From Chloroflexi bacterium UBA5189 (GTDB lineage: Bacteria > Chloroflexota > Limnocylindria > Limnocylindrales > CSP1-4): 8,280 nt of DNA. Of this stretch, positions 1 through 5,395 are shown one piece after another (the first letter of the stretch is position 1; every line of letters starts with the position of its first letter). A program made the translations under genes and the position numbers. Location of the stretch: positions 11,867 through 20,146 of the forward strand of contig DHWF01000045.1 of the NCBI GenBank assembly GCA_002413045.1, in the 5' to 3' direction. Under the pieces are notes generated by a model, which saw only the letters and a list, made by a program, of their open reading frames with translations, did no database searches and was not told the origin of the DNA.

Positions 1-271
1 GGCGGAAACAGCCCATCCTCACGGTCCGCACAGACGTGCGCCGCTATCTCGCATGGCCCGACACCGGCTGGACCGCATCGTCTCGCGTTTGCAAGTAGAT
101 ACCACCCAACGAAGTACCGCGCACGGGCTCATCCCTCCAAGATCTTATTGGTCCGACCATCTGGAGGAGCATCGCCAAGCTCGCCCTCCTCGGAATGACG
201 GCGACGGCTGCCTCGCGCCTCACCGGGCGGCGCTAGGCACGGCGGGGTCTGCTTTGGAAGAAGGAGAAGCA
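1..271 (+). other. interval with possible gene remnants
   Basis: No complete gene is convincing here. Two plus-strand frames read like protein but lack starts. One runs from the window edge to a TAG at about 95 (RKQPILTVRTDVRRYLAWPD...) and could be the 3' end of a gene outside the window. The other is open from 99 to a TAG at 234-236 and includes IWRSIAKLALLGMTATAAS, an alanine-rich stretch. It has no ATG, GTG or TTG near its beginning, so it may be a truncated gene. The end of the interval carries the ribosome binding site of the next gene (AAGGAG at 261-266). Confidence 0.25.
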
Positions 272-463
272 ATGGCAACCAAGAAGCGCGAACTGGTCGA
301 CACGGGCACGGACAAGCGTTTCGTCCGTCGCGACGGCCAAGGAGAGTTCAGCAAAGACCAGGTCGATGTCGGCAAGTCGTCGGCGGCCGACCAGCGGCAG
401 CACTCGAAGACCCCGGCGAAGCCCGGCCAAGGAGATCGAGGGGATCGGCCCAAGGGCTCCTAA
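272..463 (+). CDS. conserved small basic protein, 63 aa
   Basis: The ATG at 272 follows AAGGAG with a 5-nt spacer. A longer in-frame reading from 53 is possible, but its extra residues are low-complexity and no comparable binding site precedes them. The protein begins MATKKRELVDTGTDKRFVRR and ends in a Gly/Arg/Asp-rich tail (GQGDRGDRPKGS). It has no membrane segment, signal peptide or cysteine. Lys, Arg, Asp and Gln dominate, so it is probably soluble and largely disordered. I recognise the opening (KRELIDTGTDKRYVRRD-like) as a conserved short hypothetical family found in scattered bacteria. No function is established that I know of. It stands alone, with about 200 nt before the next candidate gene, which is on the opposite strand. 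Confidence 0.8.
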   Translation: MATKKRELVDTGTDKRFVRRDGQGEFSKDQVDVGKSSAADQRQHSKTPAKPGQGDRGDRPKGS

Positions 464-549
464 GGATCCTCTGTCTCCCAGGGCCGCGGATCTAACTCTC
501 GCCAGCGGGCCGAGCGCCTGACGGGAGGATCCTCGACGCCTTCGGCGTT

Positions 550-654
550 GTGGCGCTTCATCTCCGCATCAACCACCCCTTCTGGGAACACGCCCGAGAG
601 AGCGACGAGGACACCCCGCAAACGCGACTCAATACGCCGCCGCCTTCAGATTAG
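550..654 (+). CDS. possible very short ORF, 34 aa
   Basis: A GTG at 550 opens a 34-codon frame reading MALHLRINHPFWEHARESDE and ending in a Pro-rich tail at a TAG (652-654). The same frame is open from about 496 (..DGRILDAFGVVALHL..), so it could be the end of a longer lost gene. A GGGAGG motif lies about 20 nt upstream of the GTG, too far to be a normal ribosome binding site. The reading looks more protein-like than the other frames, but nothing identifies it. Treat as a weak candidate. Confidence 0.18.
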   Translation: MALHLRINHPFWEHARESDEDTPQTRLNTPPPSD

Positions 655-666
655 TCGGTGGACGCC

Positions 667-891
667 CTACGGGTCGTCAGGGCGCGTCAGGGCACCGATC
701 GCCATTCCCGGCTCGTCCTGCGATGGTGCCTGTGCCTCACCAGGACAGATGCCGCGGAGGTCGATTGTCCGCTCCTGGCCCGCCGCGGGCTGAAGACTTG
801 CACGGAGCGTGCCGCATCGGTCGCACGCGGCGATTACGCGGCTGCGATCGTCCGATTGAGCCGCGATGAAGTGCCACCGGTGTTCGTCCAC
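667..891 (-). CDS. putative small Cys-containing protein
   Basis: From the GTG at 891 this frame gives 74 aa starting MDEHRWHFIAAQSDD. An AGGA lies about 11 nt upstream. A longer version from a TTG at 963 would add 24 Pro/Gly-rich residues. Residues 19-30 read VIAACDRCGTLR, a CxxC knuckle, and a third Cys lies at about 49 in RGICPG. That spacing could bind zinc, but the usual fourth ligand is not obvious. The tail is Pro/Asp-rich and contains the tandem 10-bp repeat at 674-693. I do not recognise the family. The coherence of residues 1-50 argues for a real gene, while the lack of a strong ribosome binding site argues against. Confidence 0.42.
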   Translation of the reverse strand: MDEHRWHFIAAQSDDRSRVIAACDRCGTLRASLQPAAGQERTIDLRGICPGEAQAPSQDEPGMAIGALTRPDDP

Positions 892-1044
892 TAATTGCAA
901 TCCTAGCTCGCAGTCCCGCTGCGGCGGACCGGGGCCGTGCCATGGGCCGCTCGGTTTCGCCAAAGGGACATATGGTGCATGAGGCGAGGCTTGGTCGGCT
1001 CGGAGGAACTCCGTCCAGGACGCGGCGGCTTCGGGCTCCGGCGG

Positions 1045-1260
1045 TCAGCCCGGCTGCTGGCTTTCCCCGGAGTTCGTGTCCGGCGGCGTCACGTCGGTCT
1101 TCCCGGTGTCTCCCATGTCACCCTCGTGGCCTTCGCCGCTGCGATTGACCCAAGGTTCACGGCCCACGCCGGTCTGGGTCTCGTCTGTCGGATCTGTAGT
1201 CCCGCCCTGCTGGCCTGCGTCATCCGTCCCGAGGTCGTGATCGCGCTTCTGCTCCGTCAT
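1045..1260 (-). CDS. small acidic disordered protein, 71 aa
   Basis: The ATG at 1260 is preceded by GAGG about 9 nt upstream. The product (MTEQKRDHDLGTDDAGQQGG...) is almost entirely Asp, Glu, Gly, Thr, Gln and Pro, with one Trp (about residue 37) and no hydrophobic core, cysteine or signal peptide. It should be an intrinsically disordered cytoplasmic protein. Such short hydrophilic proteins are sometimes linked to desiccation or general stress, but nothing here proves that. Its start overlaps by ATGA the end of a weaker upstream frame (1257-1448), which would suggest translational coupling if that frame is real. Confidence 0.6.
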   Translation of the reverse strand: MTEQKRDHDLGTDDAGQQGGTTDPTDETQTGVGREPWVNRSGEGHEGDMGDTGKTDVTPPDTNSGESQQPG

Positions 1261-1448
1261 GGTCCGAACCTCACGATGATGGCGACTGGCTGTTTCGAGT
1301 CGCCGGTATCGAACATAGGCCGCGGCTGCCCGTCAGAGGTCGCGGGACCGCGCGCAACTTCTCGCAACCGCGTGTCGATGCAGCCGCCGACCGGTCGCCG
1401 CCCTTCCCTGTCCATCTGACGCGGGACGTGGCTTGGGACGCCCCGCAC
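1257..1448 (-). CDS. doubtful ORF, 63 aa
   Basis: This frame overlaps the following gene by four bases (ATGA), the only positional argument for it. The product is Arg/Pro/Gly-rich and ends DSKQPVAIIVRFGP; it has no recognisable domain and I see no ribosome binding site. The rest of the interval up to 1664 contains only short frames of arginine-rich composition typical of random GC-rich DNA, and I see no other gene in it. Confidence 0.18.
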   Translation of the reverse strand: MRGVPSHVPRQMDREGRRPVGGCIDTRLREVARGPATSDGQPRPMFDTGDSKQPVAIIVRFGP

Positions 1449-1664
1449 TCGACTCGCCGGTGATGCTCATAAGACGGCCTTCACGCCTTTGACCTCAGAG
1501 CGAGGACGCCTCGGCGAAGGCGTTTGCTCGCAGCCGATATTGCGCACGGCGGCGCTGGATGGGGCTTTGGCCTGATTTCGATCGCCAGGACCGGTGGCCC
1601 GACACCATCCCATGATCCCTCGCGCTTGAAAAGCAGCACTCTCCCGCGGCCGCGGACGCCCGGT

Positions 1665-1985
1665 TCACAATCGCTCCACAATCTTTGCGCGCTTGGCCTC
1701 GTACTCCTCGGTCGAGATCAGCTCGCGGTCCCGCAGATCGGTTAGCTCCGCGAGCGCCGCCGCGACATCTGCTGGTTGTCCCGTCGATTCTCGCCCTCTG
1801 GTCCGTCGGTTGTAACCGAAACCGATTGCGAGGAGCAGGCGGGCCACCAAGAAAACCACGAATGTCCACAGGGCGCTATAGAGGATTCCCGTTCCGAGGT
1901 CGTTGATCGACAACAGGATCCAGCAGCCGCCCACGATCGCGACGAACGCGGCCAGCACCAGAAGGATCCGCGTCGATAGATGCAT
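1665..1985 (-). CDS. two-helix membrane protein with C-terminal SHOCT domain
   Basis: The 106-aa product has two hydrophobic segments (about residues 8-26 and 34-57), a short Arg-rich cytoplasmic linker, and a C-terminal helix pair at about 77-106 containing LAELTDLRDRELISTEEYEAK. The pattern L..L.dLrd.G-x-I(T/S)xEEFexKKakLL is the hallmark of the SHOCT (short C-terminal) module, which typically closes small bacterial membrane proteins and is thought to mediate oligomerisation. The ATG at 1985 has no clear Shine-Dalgarno sequence, but it begins immediately before the first hydrophobic segment. No partner gene is adjacent. The identity of the domain is firm. The physiological role is unknown. 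Confidence 0.88.
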   Translation of the reverse strand: MHLSTRILLVLAAFVAIVGGCWILLSINDLGTGILYSALWTFVVFLVARLLLAIGFGYNRRTRGRESTGQPADVAAALAELTDLRDRELISTEEYEAKRAKIVERL

Positions 1986-2240
1986 TTTAGGTTCGATTCG
2001 CGAAATTGAATGCGATGCCCGCCATCGAGTCTGGCAAGCCGTATCTCCTTGCTCCCGCCGAACGCGAACCTGACGAACGATGTGCGCGGCTTTGGGCTGT
2101 CACCAGCGATTGTCGCCTCGCGCATCCCTCTTCAACGGCTGCGATACGCTCTCCGGGCGCTGGCAAAAATCGGCCAAGGAAGCCACCGATCCTGACCTCA
2201 GGCCGCCCGAAGCCGTAGCCGCCGCTGGAAGCTGTTGGCC
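1986..2240. other. intergenic interval
   Basis: No convincing gene. It contains one of two copies of a TTGCTYCCGCCGAA..GCGAA motif (2049-2068; the other is at 3220-3238). It also holds the first of two CCTCAGGCCGC repeats, at about 2198 and about 2239, the second forming the near-palindrome GGCCTcAGGCC beside the stop codon of the next gene. There is no T-rich run that would make these a clear terminator. Confidence 0.4.
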
Positions 2241-2501
2241 TCAGGCCGCGGTTCTGCGACGCGTCACCATCCGATAGATCAGCACCACGATGACGGCGCC
2301 GATGACGGCAACGACGATGCTCTCGATATTGATGCCGGTGACGTCGGCGACATGCAGCACGGACCCCGCGATGAACCCGCCGACGACCGCGCCGATGATC
2401 CCCAGGATGATCGTGCCGATGACCCCTTCGCCACCGCCCATGAGCATGTTCGTGATGAACCCGGCGATCGCACCGACAACGATCCAGGCGACGATACCCA
2501 C
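2241..2501 (-). CDS. GlsB/YeaQ/YmgE family stress-response membrane protein
   Basis: The GTG at 2501 follows AAGGAG with a short spacer, giving 86 aa, the usual length of this family. The product (MGIVAWIVVGAIAGFITNML...) has three glycine-rich hydrophobic segments at about 2-20, 26-48 and 60-78, then a basic tail (RMVTRRRTAA). The N-terminal W-I-x-x-G-x-x-A-G motif and the central GxIGTIILGIIGAVVGGFIAG block are typical of the transglycosylase-associated protein family. It is an inner-membrane protein often induced by stress; its biochemical activity is not settled. A longer reading to 2627 adds only Arg/Ala-rich sequence and lacks a binding site. It is transcribed away from the small membrane gene at 2662, sharing a 160-nt divergent intergenic region. 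Confidence 0.92.
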   Translation of the reverse strand: MGIVAWIVVGAIAGFITNMLMGGGEGVIGTIILGIIGAVVGGFIAGSVLHVADVTGINIESIVVAVIGAVIVVLIYRMVTRRRTAA

Positions 2502-2661
2502 GGCACGCTCCTTCTGACGAACCCGGGGGCGCGCAGATGGTCCCGCGGCATGAGCATCCCGGATTCGCCTGCCCTCGATCCTAAAGTCCCTGGCTTCGCT
2601 AGCGCACGATTCGGCGTGCCCCGCCACCTACCTAGAATGTGACAGATGGAGAGGTCCATGC

Positions 2662-2847
2662 ATGCCGCGTGAACGACCCCAGGTTGTCGTGGTCCACCGG
2701 CACGACCACGGCTGCATCATCACGCTGCTCCTGGTCATCATCGCGTGGCCGCTGGCGATCGTGTACTGGCTGGTCCGAATGGTGTGGTGGCTTCTCGCCA
2801 CCGCTGTTGACTGGCTGACGCTCGGTCCGCTGCGCCGCCGGCTGTGA
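2662..2847 (+). CDS. small Trp-rich membrane protein, 61 aa
   Basis: The ATG at 2662 follows GGAGAGG (2648-2654) with a 7-nt spacer. After a short basic, His-containing N-terminus (MPRERPQVVVVHRHDHG) comes one long hydrophobic stretch from about residue 18 to 48, containing ITLLLVIIAWPLAIVYWLV. A proline at about 30 could divide it into a hairpin. Several tryptophans lie near the membrane edges, and the tail is basic (GPLRRRL). No family is recognised. It is divergent from the GlsB-like gene, so a shared control region is possible. Its 3' end overlaps a doubtful antisense frame (2738-2938). This gene's binding site and membrane pattern make it the more credible of the two. Confidence 0.75.
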   Translation: MPRERPQVVVVHRHDHGCIITLLLVIIAWPLAIVYWLVRMVWWLLATAVDWLTLGPLRRRL

Positions 2848-2938
2848 GCGTCCGGCGACACGCGGGAAGTCTTGGCGGTTGATAGGAGGTGGGTTGATCC
2901 GGCTTATCCGGCTCAGCGCACCCGCAGTTCAGGCACAT
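2738..2938 (-). pseudogene. MCLNCGC-type Cys peptide, probably broken
   Basis: An ATG at 2938, with GGAGG 11 nt upstream (8 nt before an adjacent GTG), opens MCLNCGCAEPDKPDQPTSYQ. The opening MCLNCGC is the signature of a family of short bacterial proteins (about 60-75 aa) whose N-terminus carries CxxCxC and then an acidic loop. Here the resemblance stops after about 16 residues. The remainder is Arg/Ala/Ser-rich, matches no pattern I know from the family, and runs antisense through the 3' end of the gene at 2662-2847. I infer that only the 5' end survives, by truncation or frameshift. The listed end is the stop of the open frame, not a natural protein end. Confidence 0.45.
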
Positions 2939-2981
2939 CACGTCGCTCGCCTCCGCGACCTTTCCTGAGCCGCCGCGGGCG

Positions 2982-3356
2982 CTAACGTGGCCCCCGAGCG
3001 TCCAGCGCGTCCAGGGGCGCTGGCGCCCGAACTGCATCTGCATCGTTGTCTGCTTGCGCTGAGGCGAGGAGCTCCCGTACCTCCACGGACCAGCCGCCGA
3101 CCCCCTCACCGCCGACAAGGTCAAGCTCGCGTGAGGCGGGCGCGTCGGCTCCACCGGAGAGGCTCGACCAGTTCTGGGAACGGTCCCGCGTGAAGTCGGG
3201 CCTATCGCGGGTCACGATCTTGCTTCCGCCGAAGCGAATGCCCGAGTAGGGCAACGGTTCAGCCAGAGCCTCGTAGTGTCTCAGTTTGAGACGGCCCAAG
3301 CTTACTAATGGGCGGTGCGGCTCAGGATTGCGGGTCGTCATCCTTGGGCTCGTCAC
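2982..3356 (-). CDS. doubtful ORF, 124 aa
   Basis: The longest open frame in the 2939-3321 interval. Parts read like protein (RDRPDFTRDRSQ; ELDLVGGEGVGGWSVEVREL), others do not, and I see no ribosome binding site. It overlaps the 3' end of the better-supported gene at 3322. Around 3220-3238 it includes the repeated motif that translates as FGGSK, and at 3278-3292 a palindrome. It may be a decayed gene or a chance frame. No other gene is seen in this interval. Confidence 0.2.
   Translation of the reverse strand: MTSPRMTTRNPEPHRPLVSLGRLKLRHYEALAEPLPYSGIRFGGSKIVTRDRPDFTRDRSQNWSSLSGGADAPASRELDLVGGEGVGGWSVEVRELLASAQADNDADAVRAPAPLDALDARGPR
3278..3292. repeat. GTCTCA-GTT-TGAGAC inverted repeat
   Basis: A perfect 6-bp inverted repeat with a 3-nt loop, located 30 nt downstream of the minus-strand stop codon at 3322. 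It is not followed by a T run, so it is not a standard intrinsic terminator. It could be a protein-binding site or an RNA hairpin. Confidence 0.4.
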
Positions 3357-3714
3357 CGATCAAGCCACGAGCATCACGTGCTGCCGATGTGCGGTTGCGT
3401 TGACCGGTCGCCGCTTCCCGGTCGCGCGTGGTTCGGGCACGCTTGGCGCGATTCGCCTCACGTGCGGCAGAGGCGACCGTCCGGGCCTTCGTGCTCGCGT
3501 CGTACGCCTGCTGCTCGGCGGGCGTCGGATCGGTGAGCGCGTCATGCCGTCTATCGGCGGCCGCCCGCTCGTCGTCGGAGGCTCGCTGGTCCAACGCCGC
3601 AATGGTGTCGTCCGCCTCCGCCAAGTCCTGGTCGAGGCTGGAAACCCGCTGGTCGGCGTTGGCTGCAGTCTGGTCTGCATCGGCGAGGGCTCTGTCGGTG
3701 GTTTCGTCGGTCAT
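3322..3714 (-). CDS. DQ heptad-repeat protein, 130 aa
   Basis: I chose the ATG at 3714 because GGGGGAGG lies 9 nt upstream; a longer start at 3744 adds only MYRGRGRRRD. Residues 8-50 form a regular seven-residue repeat: Asp at 14, 21, 28, 35 and 42, four of them followed by Gln, as in ADQTAANADQRVSSLDQ. The centre is helical and Ala/Arg-rich, and the tail is acidic (DEPKDDDPQS). There is no membrane segment, signal or cysteine. Similar D(Q/R)xAxxxD(Q/R) heptads occur in N-terminal regions of some bacterial diguanylate cyclases and in stand-alone hypotheticals. Here no catalytic domain follows, so it is probably a cytoplasmic coiled-coil or helical protein of unknown role. Confidence 0.78.
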   Translation of the reverse strand: MTDETTDRALADADQTAANADQRVSSLDQDLAEADDTIAALDQRASDDERAAADRRHDALTDPTPAEQQAYDASTKARTVASAAREANRAKRARTTRDREAATGQRNRTSAARDARGLIGDEPKDDDPQS

Positions 3715-3792
3715 ATCGCGACGCCTCCCCCGGCCACGATACACCCGCGTAAGCCGCAGATAAGCGGGTCGAGCTAGCCCAGGACAAAGAGA

Positions 3793-3810
3793 AACCGGCG
3801 ACCCCCGGTT
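3793..3810 (-). terminator. terminator-like hairpin after the cassette region
   Basis: On the minus strand, AACCGG, a 6-nt loop and CCGGTT form a hairpin followed by TCTCTTTG. It starts within the stop codon of the winged-helix fragment and is the first such structure after the minus-strand array. The stem is short and the U tract is interrupted, so termination would be modest. Confidence 0.4.
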
Positions 3811-3931
3811 AGCTTTGCATCATGGGGACCGCCGGCGGATTGCTCTCGGCGACGAAGTCCGTGCCCCAGATGGCGTCGAGGATTCCCTCTCGCGTCACCA
3901 GCCGCCCGCCCCGGCTGGCGAGGAAGCGTTG
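3809..3931 (-). pseudogene. fragment of an OmpR/PhoB-type winged-helix regulator
   Basis: The open stretch contains FLASRGGRLVTREGILDAIWG and then TDFVAESN. This corresponds to the recognition-helix region of the OmpR/PhoB-type C-terminal DNA-binding domain (Trans_reg_C), where intact proteins read LxxxxGxxVsReeLldavWGxdfvaesNvVdvhIrrLR. The reading ends at a TAA shortly after the Asn, losing the second helix and wing, and a TAG lies just upstream of the first residue. A TTG-initiated frame at 3965 (VTRPTGCILLATL) could be the preceding helix in another frame, implying a frameshift. No receiver domain is present. This is a degraded remnant directly after the last cassette repeat. The domain assignment is from motif reading alone. 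Confidence 0.6.
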
Positions 3932-3976
3932 CTAAGAGGATGCAGCCTGTTGGGCGGGTGACCAAGGTCGCCGAGC

Positions 3977-4000
3977 TCAGTCAGTGTGCGGGAATGTCAT
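3977..4000 (-). repeat. cassette-boundary repeat, copy 1
   Basis: Minus strand: ATGACATTC, CCGC, ACACTGACTGA. One change from consensus in the right block. It follows the membrane protein gene at 3981-4278 and, in the frame-corrected reading, encodes that protein's end (HDIPAH, stop at 3981). It is the last copy; the regulator fragment follows. Confidence 0.9.
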
Positions 4001-4278
4001 GTGGCGGATCGTCTTGCCGCCCGTCGAGTCGGTATGCGAGGTTCACCACCCAGACCGGGATGAGAAAGACGACGAAGAGTCCGGCTCCGGCGACAAGAAT
4101 TAGCCATTCGGGGAAGGTCGTGAAGCGGACAACGACCGCTAAGAGCGACGACGATCGCGAACGAGAGTCGGCGCCAAGTTTGGTGGCTCCGCCGGACGTA
4201 GTAGACGCGTGGCTGGAGGAACCAAAACAAATAGGCTCCCACGATCCCGAAACCGAAGACCGCGTCCCAGAATCGCAT
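3981..4278 (-). pseudogene. small membrane protein with a probable +1 frameshift
   Basis: The ATG at 4278 overlaps the end of repeat copy 2. The first 46 residues (MRFWDAVFGFGIVGAYLFWF...) give one membrane helix at about 6-22 and the start of a second. The frame then turns into Arg/Ser-rich sequence ending at 3997. In the next frame, from about 4140, the sequence instead reads VVVRFTTFPEWLILVAGAG, then FVVFLIPVWVVNLAYRLDG, and ends PPHDIPAH at 3981-3983. Removing one base in CTTAGCGG near 4138-4145 joins the halves into a coherent three-helix protein of about 98 aa whose end falls inside repeat copy 1, as in neighbouring genes. This is a one-base insertion, a sequencing error or, less likely, programmed frameshifting. 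The family is not recognised. Confidence 0.7.
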
Positions 4279-4301
4279 CAGTCAGCGTCGGTGAATGTCA
4301 T
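4278..4301 (-). repeat. cassette-boundary repeat, copy 2
   Basis: Minus strand: ATGACATTC, ACCG, ACGCTGACTGA, a full consensus copy. It begins 6 nt after the stop of the acidic-protein gene, and its last base is the first base of the next start codon. It is flanked by ATCGCA and TGCGAT, an inverted pair. Confidence 0.93.
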
Positions 4302-4307
4302 GTGCGA

Positions 4308-4673
4308 TCAGTCGACTCGGCGGCCCATCCGCCGGACCAGACGTTGCCAGGTCGACGGTTCCGGGTTTGGTAGGGAATGCCCGGCAGCGAGTAGGTCCGC
4401 CTCGGTTTGCCCTAGGTCGCGCAGGATCTCCCAGAGCCGGCGGTCCAGCTCCGCGTCGTCGTACAACGAGCGGTCTTCGCGCCACTCCTCTCGGGGTTCG
4501 TAGTACGAGAGATCGAGGCGGGCCGTGGCAAGGACATCGAGGACGTGATCGTCGTGGACGTCCTTCGGGTCCATCGGGACCTCTTCAAACTGGCGAATGA
4601 GCTCTAGTCGGACCGTCGCGTCCGACTCGGAGAGGCATCGACTCAGCAGGTCGACAGCTAGGTCAAGAGTCAT
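4308..4673 (-). CDS. acidic cytoplasmic protein of unknown family, 121 aa
   Basis: The ATG at 4673 lies 8 nt after repeat copy 3; the ribosome binding site is poor. The product (MTLDLAVDLLSRCLSESDAT...) is soluble and strongly acidic, apart from a basic tail (RLVRRMGRRVD). Residues 54-83 are distinctive: LDLSYYEPREEWREDRSLYDD followed by ELDRRLWEIL. This resembles hypothetical proteins with a (D/E)L.YY.P..E.R.eD.s.Y.d..L pattern, which I cannot name with confidence. Small acidic proteins next to an Imm35-type gene could be toxin-immunity proteins, but that is only inference from size, charge and neighbours. The stop is 6 nt before repeat copy 2. Confidence 0.85.
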   Translation of the reverse strand: MTLDLAVDLLSRCLSESDATVRLELIRQFEEVPMDPKDVHDDHVLDVLATARLDLSYYEPREEWREDRSLYDDAELDRRLWEILRDLGQTEADLLAAGHSLPNPEPSTWQRLVRRMGRRVD

Positions 4674-4681
4674 CGTTCGGC

Positions 4682-4705
4682 TCAGTCAGCGTGCGCGAAG
4701 GTCAC
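4682..4705 (-). repeat. cassette-boundary repeat, copy 3
   Basis: Minus strand: GTGACCTTC, GCGC, ACGCTGACTGA. It contains the last codons of the upstream membrane protein (GDLRAR) and its stop at 4686-4688. The next gene begins 8 nt later. Confidence 0.9.
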
Positions 4706-4943
4706 CCGCGACCTCGGGCTGCGCGGCGTCCTGGGCAGCCACCGGCGGGTACCCGAGAGCAGGTCGGAGCGCTGCCTGCTGGCGGACGTTCAGCCGCAGC
4801 AGATCGAGGCCGCTATACATCAGCGCAAGGCCGATGAGTGTCAAACCCACACGGTAATCAGGCTGCAAAGCAGCGACGATCGCGAGCCCAAGCACGAAGG
4901 CAACGGTCCCAAACAGGTACCGCGCGATAATCCAAAATGTCAT
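4686..4943 (-). CDS. two-helix small membrane protein, 85 aa
   Basis: The ATG at 4943 lies 10 nt after repeat copy 4, whose final TGAGG can serve as Shine-Dalgarno sequence about 11 nt upstream. There are two hydrophobic segments, at about 3-25 (IIARYLFGTVAFVLGLAIV) and 32-50 (VGLTLIGLALMYSGLDLL), separated by a short polar turn (QPDYR). The cytoplasmic-type tail is Ala/Gln/Pro-rich. The final residues GDLRAR and the stop are encoded inside repeat copy 3, so the repeat is part of the gene. No conserved polar or catalytic residues lie in the helices, and no family is recognised. It is probably an inner-membrane protein. Confidence 0.87.
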   Translation of the reverse strand: MTFWIIARYLFGTVAFVLGLAIVAALQPDYRVGLTLIGLALMYSGLDLLRLNVRQQAALRPALGYPPVAAQDAAQPEVAGDLRAR

Positions 4944-4953
4944 CGACTCATCC

Positions 4954-4977
4954 TCAGTCAGCGTCGCTGAATGTCAC
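4954..4977 (-). repeat. cassette-boundary repeat, copy 4
   Basis: Minus strand: GTGACATTC, AGCG, ACGCTGACTGA. It encodes the end of the Imm35-like protein (SDIQRR, stop at 4958-4960). It is bounded by CCTCA just upstream and TGAGG at its end, a 5-bp inverted pair. Confidence 0.93.
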
Positions 4978-5362
4978 TTGAGGCGCTGCCTTTCGCGTAA
5001 CCCGCAACAGCTCGCTGCAGCTCGGTGATCTTCGCGCCGAGAGCCGGGTCGGGTGGTGGATCAGTGACAGGTCGCCCAGGATTGGGCTGCTCGAGCTGCT
5101 TCTCGACGGTCTCCGCCGACCCGCCGATCGAGACCGCCCCGTCCCGCTCGGCGACGAAGATCGGCGCGTTCCCCGCGAGCGCATGGCGGAAGTCGCCCGA
5201 CTCGATGTACCTGCGGCTCTGGTAGACGAACGCCCAGTGGGCATCCGCCTCGCGCGTCGATGAGTCGACGATGACCACCTCGGGGGCGGTTGGGTCCCAG
5301 CGGTGGTACGCATCGAGGTAGGCGTCGGCGATCGATCGGGCAGCGGAACGATCAAGCGTCAT
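4958..5362 (-). CDS. Imm35/YrhB-type domain protein, 134 aa
   Basis: I chose the ATG at 5362, with GAAGG 8 nt upstream; a GTG at 5395 is also in frame but belongs to repeat copy 5. Residues 5-85 match the Imm35/YrhB pattern: an N-terminal helix (SAARSIADAYLDAY), a strand with VVIVDSSTRE, then W43-A-F-V-Y-Q-S-R-R-Y, ESGDF, ALAGNAPIFV at 61-70, and DGAVSIGG ending at 81. In this family the Trp/Tyr strand and the GN(A/G)P turn are the diagnostic parts. Imm35 proteins were predicted to be immunity proteins of polymorphic toxin systems; related YrhB domains also occur alone. The C-terminal extension (about 91-134) is Pro-rich, then helical, and ends SDIQRR within repeat copy 4. No toxin gene is adjacent. 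The domain call is by motif, without an alignment. Confidence 0.78.
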   Translation of the reverse strand: MTLDRSAARSIADAYLDAYHRWDPTAPEVVIVDSSTREADAHWAFVYQSRRYIESGDFRHALAGNAPIFVAERDGAVSIGGSAETVEKQLEQPNPGRPVTDPPPDPALGAKITELQRAVAGYAKGSASSDIQRR

Positions 5363-5371
5363 TCGCGACCT

Positions 5372-5395
5372 TCGCTCAGCGTCGGTGAATGTCAC
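5372..5395 (-). repeat. cassette-boundary repeat, copy 5
   Basis: Minus strand: GTGACATTC, ACCG, ACGCTGAGCGA. The left 20 bases are consensus; the last four differ, removing the second TGA. As a result the leader frame (MTFTDAERRSR) runs into the Imm35-like gene. Nearby GCTCGCG and CGCTGAGC can pair with one bulge. Confidence 0.88.

Noticed and set aside
53..463. Longer start for the 63-aa basic protein
   Set aside because: The ATG at 272 has a good ribosome binding site and starts exactly at the conserved family opening.
2610..2638. Promoter with TAGAAT at 2633-2638
   Set aside because: The -35 candidate (TTCGGC) is poor and transcription would begin almost at the ribosome binding site.
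3015..3028. GGGCGC-TG-GCGCCC inverted repeat
   Set aside because: Short, within GC-rich sequence where such dyads are frequent, and with no T run.
3286..3777. 163-aa plus-strand ORF
   Set aside because: Antisense to the DQ heptad gene; the Gly/Val/Arg-rich reading is what the reverse strand of such repeats produces.
3940..4503. 187-aa plus-strand ORF
   Set aside because: Crosses two minus-strand genes and a repeat; Ser/Arg-rich with no recognisable domain.
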